From: Clostridia bacterium
GTDB lineage: Bacteria; Bacillota; Peptococcia; Peptococcales; BICA1-8
DNA: 33,046 bases
NCBI GenBank assembly: GCA_030154225.1
Contig: JASKKI010000025.1
Span: 1 to 33,046 of the forward strand
Direction: 5' to 3'
The position numbers and the translations under genes are program-made. The notes below the pieces were generated by a model. That model made no database searches, was not told the origin of the DNA, and was given only the letters and a program-made list of their open reading frames with translations. Below are positions 7,923-16,947 of this stretch, in pieces; within the stretch, counting starts at the first letter, position 1; every line of letters begins with the position of its first letter.

Positions 7923-10337
7923 TTAAAGACCTTTAAAATATCTTTCGATACCTTTAAATATCCCCCAGGCCATTTTGGTACGGAACTGGTCCGTTGCTAA
8001 TAGCCTTTCTTCTTCCGGGTTGCTTAAAAAAGCCATTTCTACTAACACGGAAGGAACTTTAGTCTCTCTAATAACTGCAAAGCTTTCTTCCATTATACCC
8101 AAATCAGTACGACCCCCGGCTTTAACTAGCTCATCCTGGATAGACCAAGCCAATCTTTGCCGTAACCATCTTTGAGAAGATAGCTCACTATGCCAGGTTG
8201 GTGCATAATAATAGACTGATGTACCTGAAATAGCCCGGTTATCATTAGAATTTGAGTGAATACTAACAAAAATATCTGCACCTAAATTATTTGCTATATC
8301 AGCCCTACCTGCCAGGCTTAAATAGGTTCGACCTGTTATATGGGTCATAACTACTTTGGCCCCCTGTTGGGTAAGTAGTTGCTGTAGTTTTAAAGCAACA
8401 TCTAAGTTCACATCCCGTTCCATCACTTTTAGTGTTTTACCAATTGCACCTGGGTCAGTCCACCCCCCTGGTTGAACACTGCCATGCCCGGGATCGATTA
8501 CAATTGTTTTGCCAGCAAGTTTTCCTTGGGCTAATTTTGCACCAACAACAATATAATCATCATGTTGAGTAACTTGATATTGAGCACCAGGCACAAATTC
8601 AGCCTCTACCCTAACTACATCAGGTGAAAGCTGCCTAGAAGTTACCTTACGGATAGGCCCAAAGGCAACATTTTGTTCCGCTTCTGACTTAGAAGCTAAC
8701 TGTAAAGAACTTTGTGACAAATCAATTACTAAACGGTTAGGCGCTGCTTCCTGGGTAGTATAATCAATTTTTTTACCGGCTGCAATCTGCACTACAGCCT
8801 GATTTTCCTGAGGATTTAATTTAATTTGTCTAACAGGTATTAATTGTTCTGCCGGATAAGTTATATCCATCTCTAAAGAACGGGAAGAACTATTATATTT
8901 AAATTGATACTTAAAATCTTTGTCAAAAACAATATTTATAGCTTGTCCTGTTACTTTAATTTCTTTTATTCCCCAGTTATCTAAAGGCTGTACCATTTCC
9001 CTCAGATTAAAAGAATTTAATTCTATCACTAACCTGTATCCATCATTTGCTCGTTTTATCAGGTATTGGTTAGCATTAACCCCTGAAAGAGTTACTGCTA
9101 ATTTATCACCTAAATTATTAAAAGCGAGAACCCTTTCATTATCTAAAGTCAGTTTTAATTCATTAACATATGATTTTGGCTGGGGTAATGGTTTAGAATT
9201 TTTATCAACTGTTAACCAACCGGCGATCCAACCTCGTGTCCCGTTAGGTAACTGGACTTTTAACCATTCTCCTTCTTCAGCCAGTACTTGTAATTCTGTA
9301 CCACCGTTAACTTTAGTAATAGTGGGATACTCCAAACTAGCACCTTGTCTAATATTAACTACATTACCCGTAACTATTACTATCTTAATTGGGACATTAA
9401 TTACAGGTGGTTTTGGCGGAGAAGGGATGTATGTACCTTGATTTTGTTTGGGACTACTTTCAAGAGAAACTAACCAATTGGCAATCCATCCAACTTGCCC
9501 GGAGCTGGTTTTTACTTGATACCAATCCTTTTGTTCGCCAATGATTTCAACAATATCTCCCTCTTTTACCTGAGTAATCCTAGAAGACTGTGTTGTCGGC
9601 TGCTGGCGAACATTTACAATAGAACCAGTAACCAGAGCATTACGTGAAATGTTATCACTACCTGGAAAATTAACAAGCCAAGCGGCAACCCACCCCGAAC
9701 CTTGTGTGGTTTCAATAAGATACCAACCATTTTTTTCATTTTTAATTACTACCTGATCACCTTTATTTAATTGAAATAGCAAAGGATATGTAGTACTTGC
9801 TCCCTGGCGGACATTTACAGCTGAACCATTGATGAAGCCAATCTGCGCACCGGCCACCCTATTAACTTCCACCAGCCAGCTAGCAATCCAGCCTTGTGTT
9901 CCATTAGCCAACTGCGCTAAATACCAGTTACTTTCACTTTTTAGAATTGTGAGTTTTTCACCGGCTTTTACCTGTCCTATTTTCATGTAATTAGTACCGG
10001 GACCTTTTCGGATGTTAACTACACTGCCGGTTACAATGGCTGTCTCTATTTCACCATTCAGGTCATCCATTAACCAACGGGCAATCCAGCCAATCTTACC
10101 ATCTGCTAACCTTACTTTAGCCCAATTATCTTTTTCAGTAATGATTGATACAAACTGGCCTTCTGCTACCTTTGCAATACGAGCATATTGAGTACCAGGT
10201 CCTTTTCTTACGTTAACAATACTCCCGGTTATTTTTCCCACCCTTTCCTGGGCTTGTATATTACCGGGAAAAATCGTACCTAAAAATGCTACAATTAATA
10301 ATATACTAAATACTAAAATTATTTTTCTTTTCCCCAA
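7923..10337 (-). CDS. Secreted N-acetylmuramoyl-L-alanine amidase with five SH3 repeats and AMIN domains
   Basis: This 804-residue cell-wall hydrolase would cleave the bond between N-acetylmuramic acid and L-alanine in peptidoglycan. Residues 1-30 form a signal peptide (basic start, hydrophobic core, cleavage near IQAQE). Five bacterial SH3 repeats follow, each beginning with GS(I/V)VNVR-like text, near 35-95, 99-160, 167-228, 235-296 and 318-380. AMIN-like wall-targeting regions span about 395-490 and 500-610. The Amidase_3 domain occupies about 620-804, with zinc ligands visible in DPGHG, MERDVN and SIHSN and the catalytic Glu in LVEMAFLSN. The start is a TTG; AGGAGG lies 14 bases away and a second AGGA four to five bases away. 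It follows the GerM-domain gene on the same strand but after a terminator, so it probably has its own promoter. Confidence 0.93.
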   Translation of the reverse strand: MGKRKIILVFSILLIVAFLGTIFPGNIQAQERVGKITGSIVNVRKGPGTQYARIAKVAEGQFVSIITEKDNWAKVRLADGKIGWIARWLMDDLNGEIETAIVTGSVVNIRKGPGTNYMKIGQVKAGEKLTILKSESNWYLAQLANGTQGWIASWLVEVNRVAGAQIGFINGSAVNVRQGASTTYPLLFQLNKGDQVVIKNEKNGWYLIETTQGSGWVAAWLVNFPGSDNISRNALVTGSIVNVRQQPTTQSSRITQVKEGDIVEIIGEQKDWYQVKTSSGQVGWIANWLVSLESSPKQNQGTYIPSPPKPPVINVPIKIVIVTGNVVNIRQGASLEYPTITKVNGGTELQVLAEEGEWLKVQLPNGTRGWIAGWLTVDKNSKPLPQPKSYVNELKLTLDNERVLAFNNLGDKLAVTLSGVNANQYLIKRANDGYRLVIELNSFNLREMVQPLDNWGIKEIKVTGQAINIVFDKDFKYQFKYNSSSRSLEMDITYPAEQLIPVRQIKLNPQENQAVVQIAAGKKIDYTTQEAAPNRLVIDLSQSSLQLASKSEAEQNVAFGPIRKVTSRQLSPDVVRVEAEFVPGAQYQVTQHDDYIVVGAKLAQGKLAGKTIVIDPGHGSVQPGGWTDPGAIGKTLKVMERDVNLDVALKLQQLLTQQGAKVVMTHITGRTYLSLAGRADIANNLGADIFVSIHSNSNDNRAISGTSVYYYAPTWHSELSSQRWLRQRLAWSIQDELVKAGGRTDLGIMEESFAVIRETKVPSVLVEMAFLSNPEEERLLATDQFRTKMAWGIFKGIERYFKGL

Positions 10338-10656
10338 TTTTTCCTAATTCACCTCCTTTCCACGATCATTTGACTAAATTCGCTTTAAATTAACAAATTC
10401 CTTTCAAAAACTCGTTGGTAATGTTTTACTTAAAAATAATCTCCACTAAACCTACAATTACTTACATAATTCGTTAAATATTTAGATTTTTTGACCTAAA
10501 AAACTCCTCAAGTTAATTTCCATTTCTTACATATGCATGGGAGGGGATAATAAGTGCACAAAAAAAAAGAAGCCCTACAGCTTCGAAATTAATATATGAG
10601 TAATAACTGTTTCTAAATTTACTATCAATACTAGTCATAGCAAGGCCACTCAACTA
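10338..10656. other. Intergenic region between the GerM-domain gene and the amidase gene
   Basis: This 319-bp AT-rich gap contains the GerM-gene terminator (10558-10586) and must contain the amidase promoter, but no convincing -35/-10 pair or sporulation sigma promoter could be chosen. The AGGAGG of the amidase is at its left end. Confidence 0.5.
10558..10586 (-). terminator. Intrinsic terminator of the GerM-domain gene
   Basis: On the minus strand GAAGC-TGTAGG-GCTTC (10584-10569) is followed by nine T (10568-10560). It lies about 70 bases after the stop codon of the GerM-domain gene. Confidence 0.75.
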
Positions 10657-11289
10657 TTAGCGGGAGATGACTAATTTAGCATTGGCCGACACTGCAGGAG
10701 CTAACTTGACATAACCTAGTAAAGTATCAATTTTTTGCCCTTCCATCCGAAACTCAACTCTATCTACAGTTGGGAACTGGGTGAGAGTATTAACAATAGA
10801 ATATACAGTTAATTGTTCGTTAAGTTTGCCACCAGCTAGATTGGATACTAATTCTTTACTAAAATCTACGATACATAACCCATCCTCTTTAACGTTTATA
10901 TCTAATAATTGGGTACCGGCAGGAATAGTTGGTAAAAGACCACTTTGAAAATCAGGACCTTCTATTAAAGCATTAATAGTCTCTCTGGCTATACCTGTAA
11001 CTTTGGGAATATCTTTTTCTACCGCAACCAAATGCTCACCATCAGATGAACCAAAATAAAGTGATACAGTCTTGAATTCAGCAGGTTGATTATCAATTAC
11101 TGGCTCATTAACCTGGGGTGTATCAACTACAATTTCACCCACTTCTTTTTTATTATTGTCATCCTGCTTTTTTTCCTCTTTTTTAAAATCCTCTTTAATT
11201 GACAAAAGTTTATCCAATAAACCACAGCCAGCTAAAGTGAAGGTGAGCAAAGTAATAATTGTAACCAGTATTATTATTTTTTTAGACAA
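10657..11289 (-). CDS. GerM (GerMN-domain) sporulation/germination lipoprotein
   Basis: The 210-residue protein starts with a lipoprotein signal peptide with lipobox LAGC (Cys22), then a short charged linker rich in K, D and E (about 30-65), then one GerMN domain (about 70-200; TVSLYFGSSDGEHLVAVEKD, ALIEGP, IVDFSKEL, VEFRMEGQKI). B. subtilis GerM carries two such domains and participates in sporulation and germination; here only one is present. The start is TTG with GGAGG eight bases upstream. Its neighbourhood with rph, rdgB and yfcE resembles B. subtilis gerM, and the gerA operon next to it fits a role in spore physiology. Confidence 0.85.
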   Translation of the reverse strand: MSKKIIILVTIITLLTFTLAGCGLLDKLLSIKEDFKKEEKKQDDNNKKEVGEIVVDTPQVNEPVIDNQPAEFKTVSLYFGSSDGEHLVAVEKDIPKVTGIARETINALIEGPDFQSGLLPTIPAGTQLLDINVKEDGLCIVDFSKELVSNLAGGKLNEQLTVYSIVNTLTQFPTVDRVEFRMEGQKIDTLLGYVKLAPAVSANAKLVISR

Positions 11290-11405
11290 TTAAAAAGCCT
11301 CCTTTCCTTTCGGTAATTTATCAATAAATCATATCCGAGAAGAAAGGAATTTATTACACAAAATTTTAATCTACCGAGTATAATTTTCGGTCGAACAAAT
11401 ACTTA

Positions 11406-11525
11406 TAGGTTAAAGTTATTGGTCAGAAAAACTTATGAGTAAAACTTTTGCCTCTGACCATCTTCTAGGTTTAGCTTACTTGTCAGACATACTCCTATGG
11501 GAGATTTTGCGTCTGACACGTCCTC
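11406..11525. repeat. Tandem pair of about 60-bp hairpin units
   Basis: Two imperfect direct repeats with 60-bp period share TAGGTT, GTCAGA and TCTGAC at fixed offsets. In unit A GGTCAGA (11421-11427) pairs with TCTGACC (11453-11459); in unit B TGTCAGAC (11481-11488) pairs with GTCTGACA (11511-11518). Both carry a smaller inner hairpin around TATG. They lie between gerAC and the GerM-domain gene and would be transcribed in a gerAC read-through or in a GerM-gene leader. Confidence 0.65.
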
Positions 11526-11534
11526 TTTAACTAT

Positions 11535-11557
11535 TGAAATTTTGACCTTTGGTCAAA
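11535..11557 (-). terminator. Weak hairpin directly after gerAC
   Basis: TTTGACC-AAA-GGTCAAA (11557-11541, minus strand) immediately follows the gerAC stop codon. The stem is 7 bp and only three or four T follow, so termination is uncertain. Confidence 0.4.
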
Positions 11558-12778
11558 TTATTTTCGTCGTTGGGTGGGGGGCATAATAGGTCTAAGGGTC
11601 ATCGCCGCCTCCTGAGTCACCGTTTCCACTTCAACTTTAATATCCATACCTGGAAAAACTTGCGACCACTCCATTTGCTCCCACAATTCAGGGTATTGGG
11701 TTCTCACCTTTTCTCCTATACCAAAAATATCTGTTTCAAATTCCTGGGCCACCTTTATTGCTTTATTTATTTCTTTTTTAATAGACTCACTGGCCTTTTG
11801 GTTTAAGTCCTGAATTAATTCTTCCGTTTCTACACTAACAATTCCAGTGTTTTCTACTAAATTTAGAGAAGCAACTACTTTCATTAATATTTCATTTTTC
11901 CCATTCTCCAAACGGGGAAAGATAAAACTTTTATTTCTTTTGATTTCCAGAGATAAATCTCTATCAGATTCTGCCGGATTTTTAATAACAATAATCCCCC
12001 CTTTTACCTGACCTTTCACCCAGAGATAACCTCTGGTAGTTTCTTCATCCATCCAGGTAACAAATTTATCTTTCTTAAATATCCCTGCTCCTCTCAATTC
12101 TAGAATTTGCTTAGGTTTTTCTTCTCCCTCGTCTTTAGGACCGGCTTTTTCTTCTTTTTTCTGAGGAGGTAGAAAACTTTCCTGATCCAGAGCCTGTATT
12201 TTAGGTAAAACACTCTCAATCCCCGCCGTACTTAATGAAATCAATAAATCGTTTAAGGTTACGACAGGTGCTATAGATTGACCAGTACGATTTTCAATTA
12301 AATTACTGATAAAAATAGCATTAATACTTTCCAGTTTAGGCTCAGCCTCCAATATATCCCTGGCCTTACCTTTAGCCACTACTACATAATTTGACCTCCT
12401 AAGCTCCTGCCCCCTGCTTAAAAGGTCTAGTACAGGTATTAATCCGTTCTTAGCCACTTCTTCACCAATAACTATCACATTCAAATGACCCCAAAAAGGC
12501 CTACGTGCAGACCTGGTATTGACATCTCTAATTGCTTCAAAAATTGTTCTACCTTTACCTCCTACCACCCAAACAGGAGCCTCTTCTCCTCCTCCACCGC
12601 CTTCCAAAAGACTGGGTAGAGCCATTTGAGTTGTAATCTGGTAACCTTCACTATCTTTATCTATTCCCAAACCTACAGCAAAACCAATCCTGTTGATTTC
12701 TTTTCTATCCCAACAACCGGGAAAAAAAAACAATATCCCTATTATTAAACAAGAAAAAACCTTTTTACCGGTGGCCAT
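11558..12778 (-). CDS. gerAC: Spore germination lipoprotein, GerAC family
   Basis: This is the C subunit of a GerA-type germinant receptor, a lipoprotein on the outer face of the spore inner membrane. From the chosen start it has 406 residues: basic N-terminus, hydrophobic segment and lipobox FPGC (Cys about 22) followed by WDRKEINRIG, the typical GerAC start after the lipid cysteine, then the Ger(x)C domains to the end. The frame is open 25 codons further upstream, but the internal ATG has GGGGGG seven bases before it and yields a proper lipoprotein signal. It overlaps gerAB by 14 bp. Confidence 0.92.
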   Translation of the reverse strand: MATGKKVFSCLIIGILFFFPGCWDRKEINRIGFAVGLGIDKDSEGYQITTQMALPSLLEGGGGGEEAPVWVVGGKGRTIFEAIRDVNTRSARRPFWGHLNVIVIGEEVAKNGLIPVLDLLSRGQELRRSNYVVVAKGKARDILEAEPKLESINAIFISNLIENRTGQSIAPVVTLNDLLISLSTAGIESVLPKIQALDQESFLPPQKKEEKAGPKDEGEEKPKQILELRGAGIFKKDKFVTWMDEETTRGYLWVKGQVKGGIIVIKNPAESDRDLSLEIKRNKSFIFPRLENGKNEILMKVVASLNLVENTGIVSVETEELIQDLNQKASESIKKEINKAIKVAQEFETDIFGIGEKVRTQYPELWEQMEWSQVFPGMDIKVEVETVTQEAAMTLRPIMPPTQRRK

Positions 12779-13862
12779 TTTCCGACCCCCCTTTAGAAAA
12801 AAGAGTAAATACAAATAAAAGAAGAGGAATGGCCAAACTGATAAATAAACCATAAGTAAAATTAATCCTGTATAATCCTAAAACAGCTAGTAAATCTTTA
12901 GGCCATAAACTCATACCTAGAAGTAAAAACATCACCGGATAAGTGAGTTTTTGATAATTTTTTATATTAATCAGTTGGGTCCAACCGGAAATAGAACAAA
13001 AAGATAAAACACTCACATTAATAAAGGCAATGCTTAACCAAACCGCTAAAAATAAAGATTCCATCCTTTCTAAAAATTCACCTATTCGCACCATCTTTAC
13101 CAATTCAATTACGGGCCAAGCCATACGACCTGTTTCATAAATACCAAAAGTAGCTACAGTGCCAGCAAACACAGCAACAGTTATAACAATGGCAAATAGT
13201 AGTGCTCCTAAACTGGTCTTAGTTAATTTCTCAGGGGCATTTACATAAGGATAAAGCATCAAAAGTATGATAATGACACCAAAGTAAGAAAGTGTACTAA
13301 TAAATCCTTCTAATAAAGAAATTGGTTCTGTTTTAAGAATGGGCTTTAACCTGATGACCTCCATATATCGTATATCTCCAATTAAAGCCCCAATTAATAA
13401 TAACAAAATAATGGGAGCAAGTAATTCTGTAAACCTAGCAATATCCTCCAATCCATTTTGAATAATCCAGATAATTAACCCGACCAGACCTACAACAACT
13501 ATCCATCTGGGTGTTTCAGCCAATAAAGCGGATTTTAACATTTCTGTAAATATTCTTAAGCTACCAGCAGCCAATAACGTAAAATAAATAGCTAATATTC
13601 CTCCTATGATCTTTCCTAATAACCTACCAACTACTAGTGGCGCAAATTCTATAACTGTTTTTCCAGGAAATTTTATAGAGACCTTATTAATTAAGATGAG
13701 TATAACACCACTCACGAAACCTCCTCCAATTAACACCAGCCAGCCGTCAGTACCAGTTAAAAAAACCATATGTCTGGGCAAGATTAAAATATAGATACCA
13801 GTAAGCAACATAGTTAAAATAAAAAATACCTGCCTAGGCGAAATTGTGCCACGTTTTATCAT
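12765..13862 (-). CDS. gerAB: Spore germination permease-like protein, GerAB family
   Basis: GerAB is the integral membrane B subunit of the germinant receptor, related to amino acid permeases, and is thought to carry the germinant-binding site. The 365-residue protein has about ten hydrophobic segments and begins with ISPRQVFFILTMLLTGIYIL, the usual GerAB start. Its ATG overlaps the gerAA stop (ATGA), so translation is coupled. Polar positions that decide germinant identity cannot be read from sequence alone. Confidence 0.93.
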   Translation of the reverse strand: MIKRGTISPRQVFFILTMLLTGIYILILPRHMVFLTGTDGWLVLIGGGFVSGVILILINKVSIKFPGKTVIEFAPLVVGRLLGKIIGGILAIYFTLLAAGSLRIFTEMLKSALLAETPRWIVVVGLVGLIIWIIQNGLEDIARFTELLAPIILLLLIGALIGDIRYMEVIRLKPILKTEPISLLEGFISTLSYFGVIIILLMLYPYVNAPEKLTKTSLGALLFAIVITVAVFAGTVATFGIYETGRMAWPVIELVKMVRIGEFLERMESLFLAVWLSIAFINVSVLSFCSISGWTQLINIKNYQKLTYPVMFLLLGMSLWPKDLLAVLGLYRINFTYGLFISLAIPLLLFVFTLFSKGGSENGHR

Positions 13863-15454
13863 TTGTTTTTCTCTCCCCCATCTTTAGTGATATAAGGTCT
13901 TTCTAAAAAAGTTCCTGGAGCTTTTTCAGTAGGCTTTCTAAATTGGGGGGCAGTCATCATTTGCCACCTGGGTGCTCTAATTAAGACATCCTTTAACTCA
14001 CTTATTCTTAAAGGAGCCAAAGGTTCGAGATATGGGTATCCAAAAGATTTTAGAGAAATCATATGAACTAGTGTTGCAATCCATCCTAACATTACTCCAT
14101 AAAGACCAAAAATTGCACCTAAAATCATTAATGGAAAGCGAATTAACCTCAAAGGTATGGAAGCAGCAAAACTAGGTAAAGTATAGGACCCTATGGCGGT
14201 TAAAGCCACAACAATAACCATTTGGGGAGCAACCAATTTAGCTTCTACAGCTGCCTGACCTACAATTAAAGCTCCAACTATTCCTAAAGTACTTCCAATT
14301 GCTCCTGGTAATCTTACACTGGCTTCCCGCAAAAGTTCTAAAGAAACTTCCATTGCTAATGCCTCTACAAATGCAGGAAAAGGTACACCTTCCCTAGCTC
14401 CTGAAATACTCAAAGCAAGGTTTGTTGGAATCATTTCCTGGTGGAAAGTTGTCACTGCTATGTATAAAGCAGGTAGGGTTACTGCCGTAAAAACCCCTAT
14501 AAATCTAACCCATCTTAATGCTGTACTCATTAAAATCCGGCTATAATAATCCTCTGGAGATTGTAGAAACTGGATAAATACAGTAGGTACAATCAGACAA
14601 TTAGGAGAACCATCTACCATAATAATTACTCGTCCTTCCAATAAATAGGCCACTACCTTATCCGGTCTTTCCGTATATTGGACCTGGGGAAAGGGAGAAT
14701 AGGGATGATCTTCAATATATTGCTCAATACAACCTGTTTCTAAAATACTATCAACCTCATTAATACTATCTAAGCGTTTATGTACTTTTTTTATAATCTC
14801 CGAATTGACAATCCCGTCCATATATAAGATAGCTACATCGGTTTGAGTATAAGTTCCAATTTTTCTTGCTTCTATTTTAAGTTTATTGGAATGCAATCTC
14901 CTCCTCACCATAGAAGTATTAATACGAATAGTTTCGGTAAAACCTTCTCTAGGCCCTCGGATTACTACTTCAGAATCAGGCTCGGAGATACCCCTACTAG
15001 CCCAGCCTTTAGTTCCTATGACTAAAGCCTTACTCCATCCGTCAATTAAGAGGGTTGTATCTCCGGATAGAAAACCGCTCATTACATCATCCAAATTTTC
15101 TACCTGTTTCTTTTCAGCAATAGACATGGCTGCATTTTCTATCCACTTATAAATATCTTCCCCTTGCAATTCTTCATCAGGTTTGGAAGCCCTGGCTTCT
15201 AAAGTCAAGCTTTTAATAATATAATCATGGATAGACACCTTATCGGCTAAACCATCAACATAAATAAGGGCAGCTTTTATTTGAGTTTTATAGCCGACAA
15301 TGAACTCTCTAAAGATAATATCACTACAATTGGTAAAAACATTTTTTATGTATTCTAGGTTTTTTTCTAGACTTGTACTGATTGGTTGGACATCAGTTTT
15401 TGTTTTATCTTGCTTTTTTAAATCCCGTAACAATTTCCCTGGTTTTTTTACCAT
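13859..15454 (-). CDS. gerAA: Spore germination protein, GerAA family
   Basis: GerAA is the A subunit of the GerA-type receptor of the spore inner membrane. The 531-residue protein has a long hydrophilic N-terminal region (about 1-290, with two halves, including FREFIVGYKTQIKAALIYVD and RPDKVVAYLLEGRVIIMVDG) and a C-terminal membrane region with about five helices (about 300-480) containing the family text PFPAFVEALAMEVSLELLREA and RLPGAIGSTLGIVGALIVGQ. Start ATG has AAGGAAG upstream. It heads gerAA-gerAB-gerAC with overlapping or abutting frames, so the three subunits are made together. Confidence 0.95.
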   Translation of the reverse strand: MVKKPGKLLRDLKKQDKTKTDVQPISTSLEKNLEYIKNVFTNCSDIIFREFIVGYKTQIKAALIYVDGLADKVSIHDYIIKSLTLEARASKPDEELQGEDIYKWIENAAMSIAEKKQVENLDDVMSGFLSGDTTLLIDGWSKALVIGTKGWASRGISEPDSEVVIRGPREGFTETIRINTSMVRRRLHSNKLKIEARKIGTYTQTDVAILYMDGIVNSEIIKKVHKRLDSINEVDSILETGCIEQYIEDHPYSPFPQVQYTERPDKVVAYLLEGRVIIMVDGSPNCLIVPTVFIQFLQSPEDYYSRILMSTALRWVRFIGVFTAVTLPALYIAVTTFHQEMIPTNLALSISGAREGVPFPAFVEALAMEVSLELLREASVRLPGAIGSTLGIVGALIVGQAAVEAKLVAPQMVIVVALTAIGSYTLPSFAASIPLRLIRFPLMILGAIFGLYGVMLGWIATLVHMISLKSFGYPYLEPLAPLRISELKDVLIRAPRWQMMTAPQFRKPTEKAPGTFLERPYITKDGGEKNK

Positions 15455-15480
15455 TACTTCACTTCCTTAAAACATAAGTC

Positions 15481-15510
15481 CATTATGAATTAGTTATTAG
15501 CTGGTATGAA
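15481..15510 (-). promoter_or_regulatory. Candidate forespore (sigma-G type) promoter of the gerA operon
   Basis: On the minus strand TTCATA (15505-15510) is separated by 17 bases from CATAATG (15481-15487). This resembles the sigma-G consensus (TGMATA, about 17 bases, CATACTA) and would give a 5' leader of about 20 bases. gerA operons are normally sigma-G dependent. Confidence 0.4.
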
Positions 15511-15524
15511 AAGAAATATTCATT

Positions 15525-15556
15525 AAAAAAGCTGACCACTATGGGTCAGCTTTTTT
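15525..15556. terminator. Terminator after lgt, symmetric in both directions
   Basis: AAAAAAGCTGACC and GGGTCAGCTTTTTT form a long stem with a 5-6 nt loop. The lgt stop codon (15555-15557) lies in the first bases. It separates lgt from the gerA operon. Confidence 0.9.
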
Positions 15557-16316
15557 AGATAAATATTTTATCTTTATTCTTTTTACGACGATACCAGATA
15601 ATAAATATAGAAATTAAGATGAATACAATACTGATAACCTGCGCTGCTCTCAAAGGTCCTAGCATCAAACTATCTGTCCGAAACCCTTCTACAACAAACC
15701 TACCTAGAGAATAATAAATGAAATAACTTAAATGAACTTCACCTTTTTTAATAAATCTTTGCCTTCTCAACCAAATAAGTAAAAGGAACCCTAGAAAATT
15801 CCAGATAGATTCATATAAAAAGGTGGGATGCCGGTATGCTCCATCTATCCACATGGCCCAGGGCACTTTTTCCGGGTCAACCTCATAACCATAAGCTTCC
15901 TGATTTATAAAATTTCCCCAGCGACCTATGGCTTGACCAATAATTAAACTTGGTGCCACAATATCTCCTAAACGCCAAAAATTCATATTATAATAGCGGA
16001 TCATTAGAAGGCCAGCAGTAAAGGCTCCAATTATACCACCGTGGATGGCTAATCCTCCATGCCAGACAGCGGGAATTTCACTTGGGTATTTACTATAATA
16101 ATCCCAACGAAATATTACATAGTATAATCGTGCTCCTATAAAACCGGCAGGAATGGCAGCAATTAGTATGTTCATAAATTTATCTTCATCAATACCTTGC
16201 CTTTTGATGACCTCCCGCAAGGCTAAAAAAGTACCTACTAAAAGTGCCGTGGACATTAAAATTCCATACCAGCGCACCTGAATAGGACCTATTTCAAAAG
16301 CAATTGGATTAATCAA
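15555..16316 (-). CDS. lgt: Prolipoprotein diacylglyceryl transferase
   Basis: Lgt transfers diacylglycerol from phosphatidylglycerol to the lipobox cysteine of prolipoproteins at the cytoplasmic membrane, the first step of lipoprotein maturation; GerAC and the GerM-domain lipoprotein here would be substrates. From the chosen start it has 253 residues, seven membrane segments, HGGLAIHGG near residue 95 and the family signature GRWGNFINQEAYG near 130. The frame is open to 16409, but those codons run through a hairpin region; TTG at 16316 has GGAGGGG six to eight bases upstream and gives the usual INPIAFEIGP start. Confidence 0.94.
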   Translation of the reverse strand: MINPIAFEIGPIQVRWYGILMSTALLVGTFLALREVIKRQGIDEDKFMNILIAAIPAGFIGARLYYVIFRWDYYSKYPSEIPAVWHGGLAIHGGIIGAFTAGLLMIRYYNMNFWRLGDIVAPSLIIGQAIGRWGNFINQEAYGYEVDPEKVPWAMWIDGAYRHPTFLYESIWNFLGFLLLIWLRRQRFIKKGEVHLSYFIYYSLGRFVVEGFRTDSLMLGPLRAAQVISIVFILISIFIIWYRRKKNKDKIFI

Positions 16317-16407
16317 AAAATTCCCCTCCAATATCAATACAAATTGTTTATAAACTAGCCCAATAATTATTATGAACAAATCGTCCTTCGGGCGACTTGT
16401 AGTGAAC

Positions 16408-16437
16408 AAAACACAGGAAGAATCTCCTGTGTTTTAG
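16408..16437 (-). terminator. Hairpin terminator after the ACT-domain gene
   Basis: AAAACACAGGA pairs with TCCTGTGTTTT (16408-16418 and 16425-16435). On the minus strand the stem ends in TTTTGTT. It is about 70 bp after the ACT gene and 90 bp before the lgt start, so it ends the paaK-ACT transcript. Confidence 0.75.
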
Positions 16438-16504
16438 AGTAACGTAACTGTATATTCTTGTCAAATTATCTTACTCAAATTTTTTATTAAATAATTAAAT
16501 TTAT

Positions 16505-16933
16505 TTATAATGAATAAATTGTCTCACCACTTAAAACTTGCAAACCAATGGAATTCAAAACTTCAATTGCTTTCTTACTATCCTCTACCCTAAAAATTAC
16601 AATAGCATTATCAGATTTTTTGGCCAGAAAGGCATACATATATTCTATATTTATTTCACTTTCGGCGAGAGGCTCTAAAGTAGCAGCCAGGCCGCCGGGT
16701 GTATCGGGTACCTCAATAGCCAGAACATCAGTTTCACTAACTAAAAACCCGGCATTTTTCAATACCACTAAGGCCTGTTCAGGTTTATTAACAATTAATC
16801 TCAAGATACCAAAATCAGCTGTTTCAGCAATTGATAACGCCCTAATATTGATATTATTTTCACCTAAAATTTTTAATACCCGGCCTAGTCTTCCCTCTTT
16901 ATTTTCCAAGAATATAGAGACCTGTTTAATCAT
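16505..16933 (-). CDS. Small protein with two ACT domains
   Basis: The 142-residue protein consists of two ACT domains (about 1-68 and 70-142), starting IKQVSIFLENKEGRLGRVLK and IEVPDTPGGLAATLEPLAES. ACT domains bind amino acids and related small molecules and regulate metabolic enzymes. No catalytic domain is present. Such tandem-ACT proteins are often found beside phenylacetate-CoA ligase genes; the gene begins 14 bp after paaK, so it is probably made from the same T-box-controlled message and may sense phenylalanine or another aromatic amino acid. Confidence 0.85.
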   Translation of the reverse strand: MIKQVSIFLENKEGRLGRVLKILGENNINIRALSIAETADFGILRLIVNKPEQALVVLKNAGFLVSETDVLAIEVPDTPGGLAATLEPLAESEINIEYMYAFLAKKSDNAIVIFRVEDSKKAIEVLNSIGLQVLSGETIYSL

Positions 16934-16947
16934 TAAAAACCCTCCCC

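Noticed and set aside
8920-9441. Plus-strand frame of 173 codons inside the amidase gene
   Set aside because: It is entirely opposite the SH3 and AMIN region of a clear gene with signal peptide and catalytic domain.
10554-10592. Tiny plus-strand frame starting GTG after GGGAGGGG (12 codons, HKKKEALQLRN)
   Set aside because: Its lysine codons are the T tract, and its following bases the stem, of the minus-strand terminator of the GerM-domain gene; it stops after 12 codons.
12779-12853. Longer N-terminus for GerAC
   Set aside because: It would add a second hydrophobic segment ahead of a perfect lipoprotein signal and deepen the overlap with gerAB; the internal ATG has a good ribosome-binding site.
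16317-16409. Longer N-terminus for Lgt
   Set aside because: The added codons pass close to a terminator hairpin, and the GGAGGGG lies just before the TTG at 16316, which gives the standard Lgt start.
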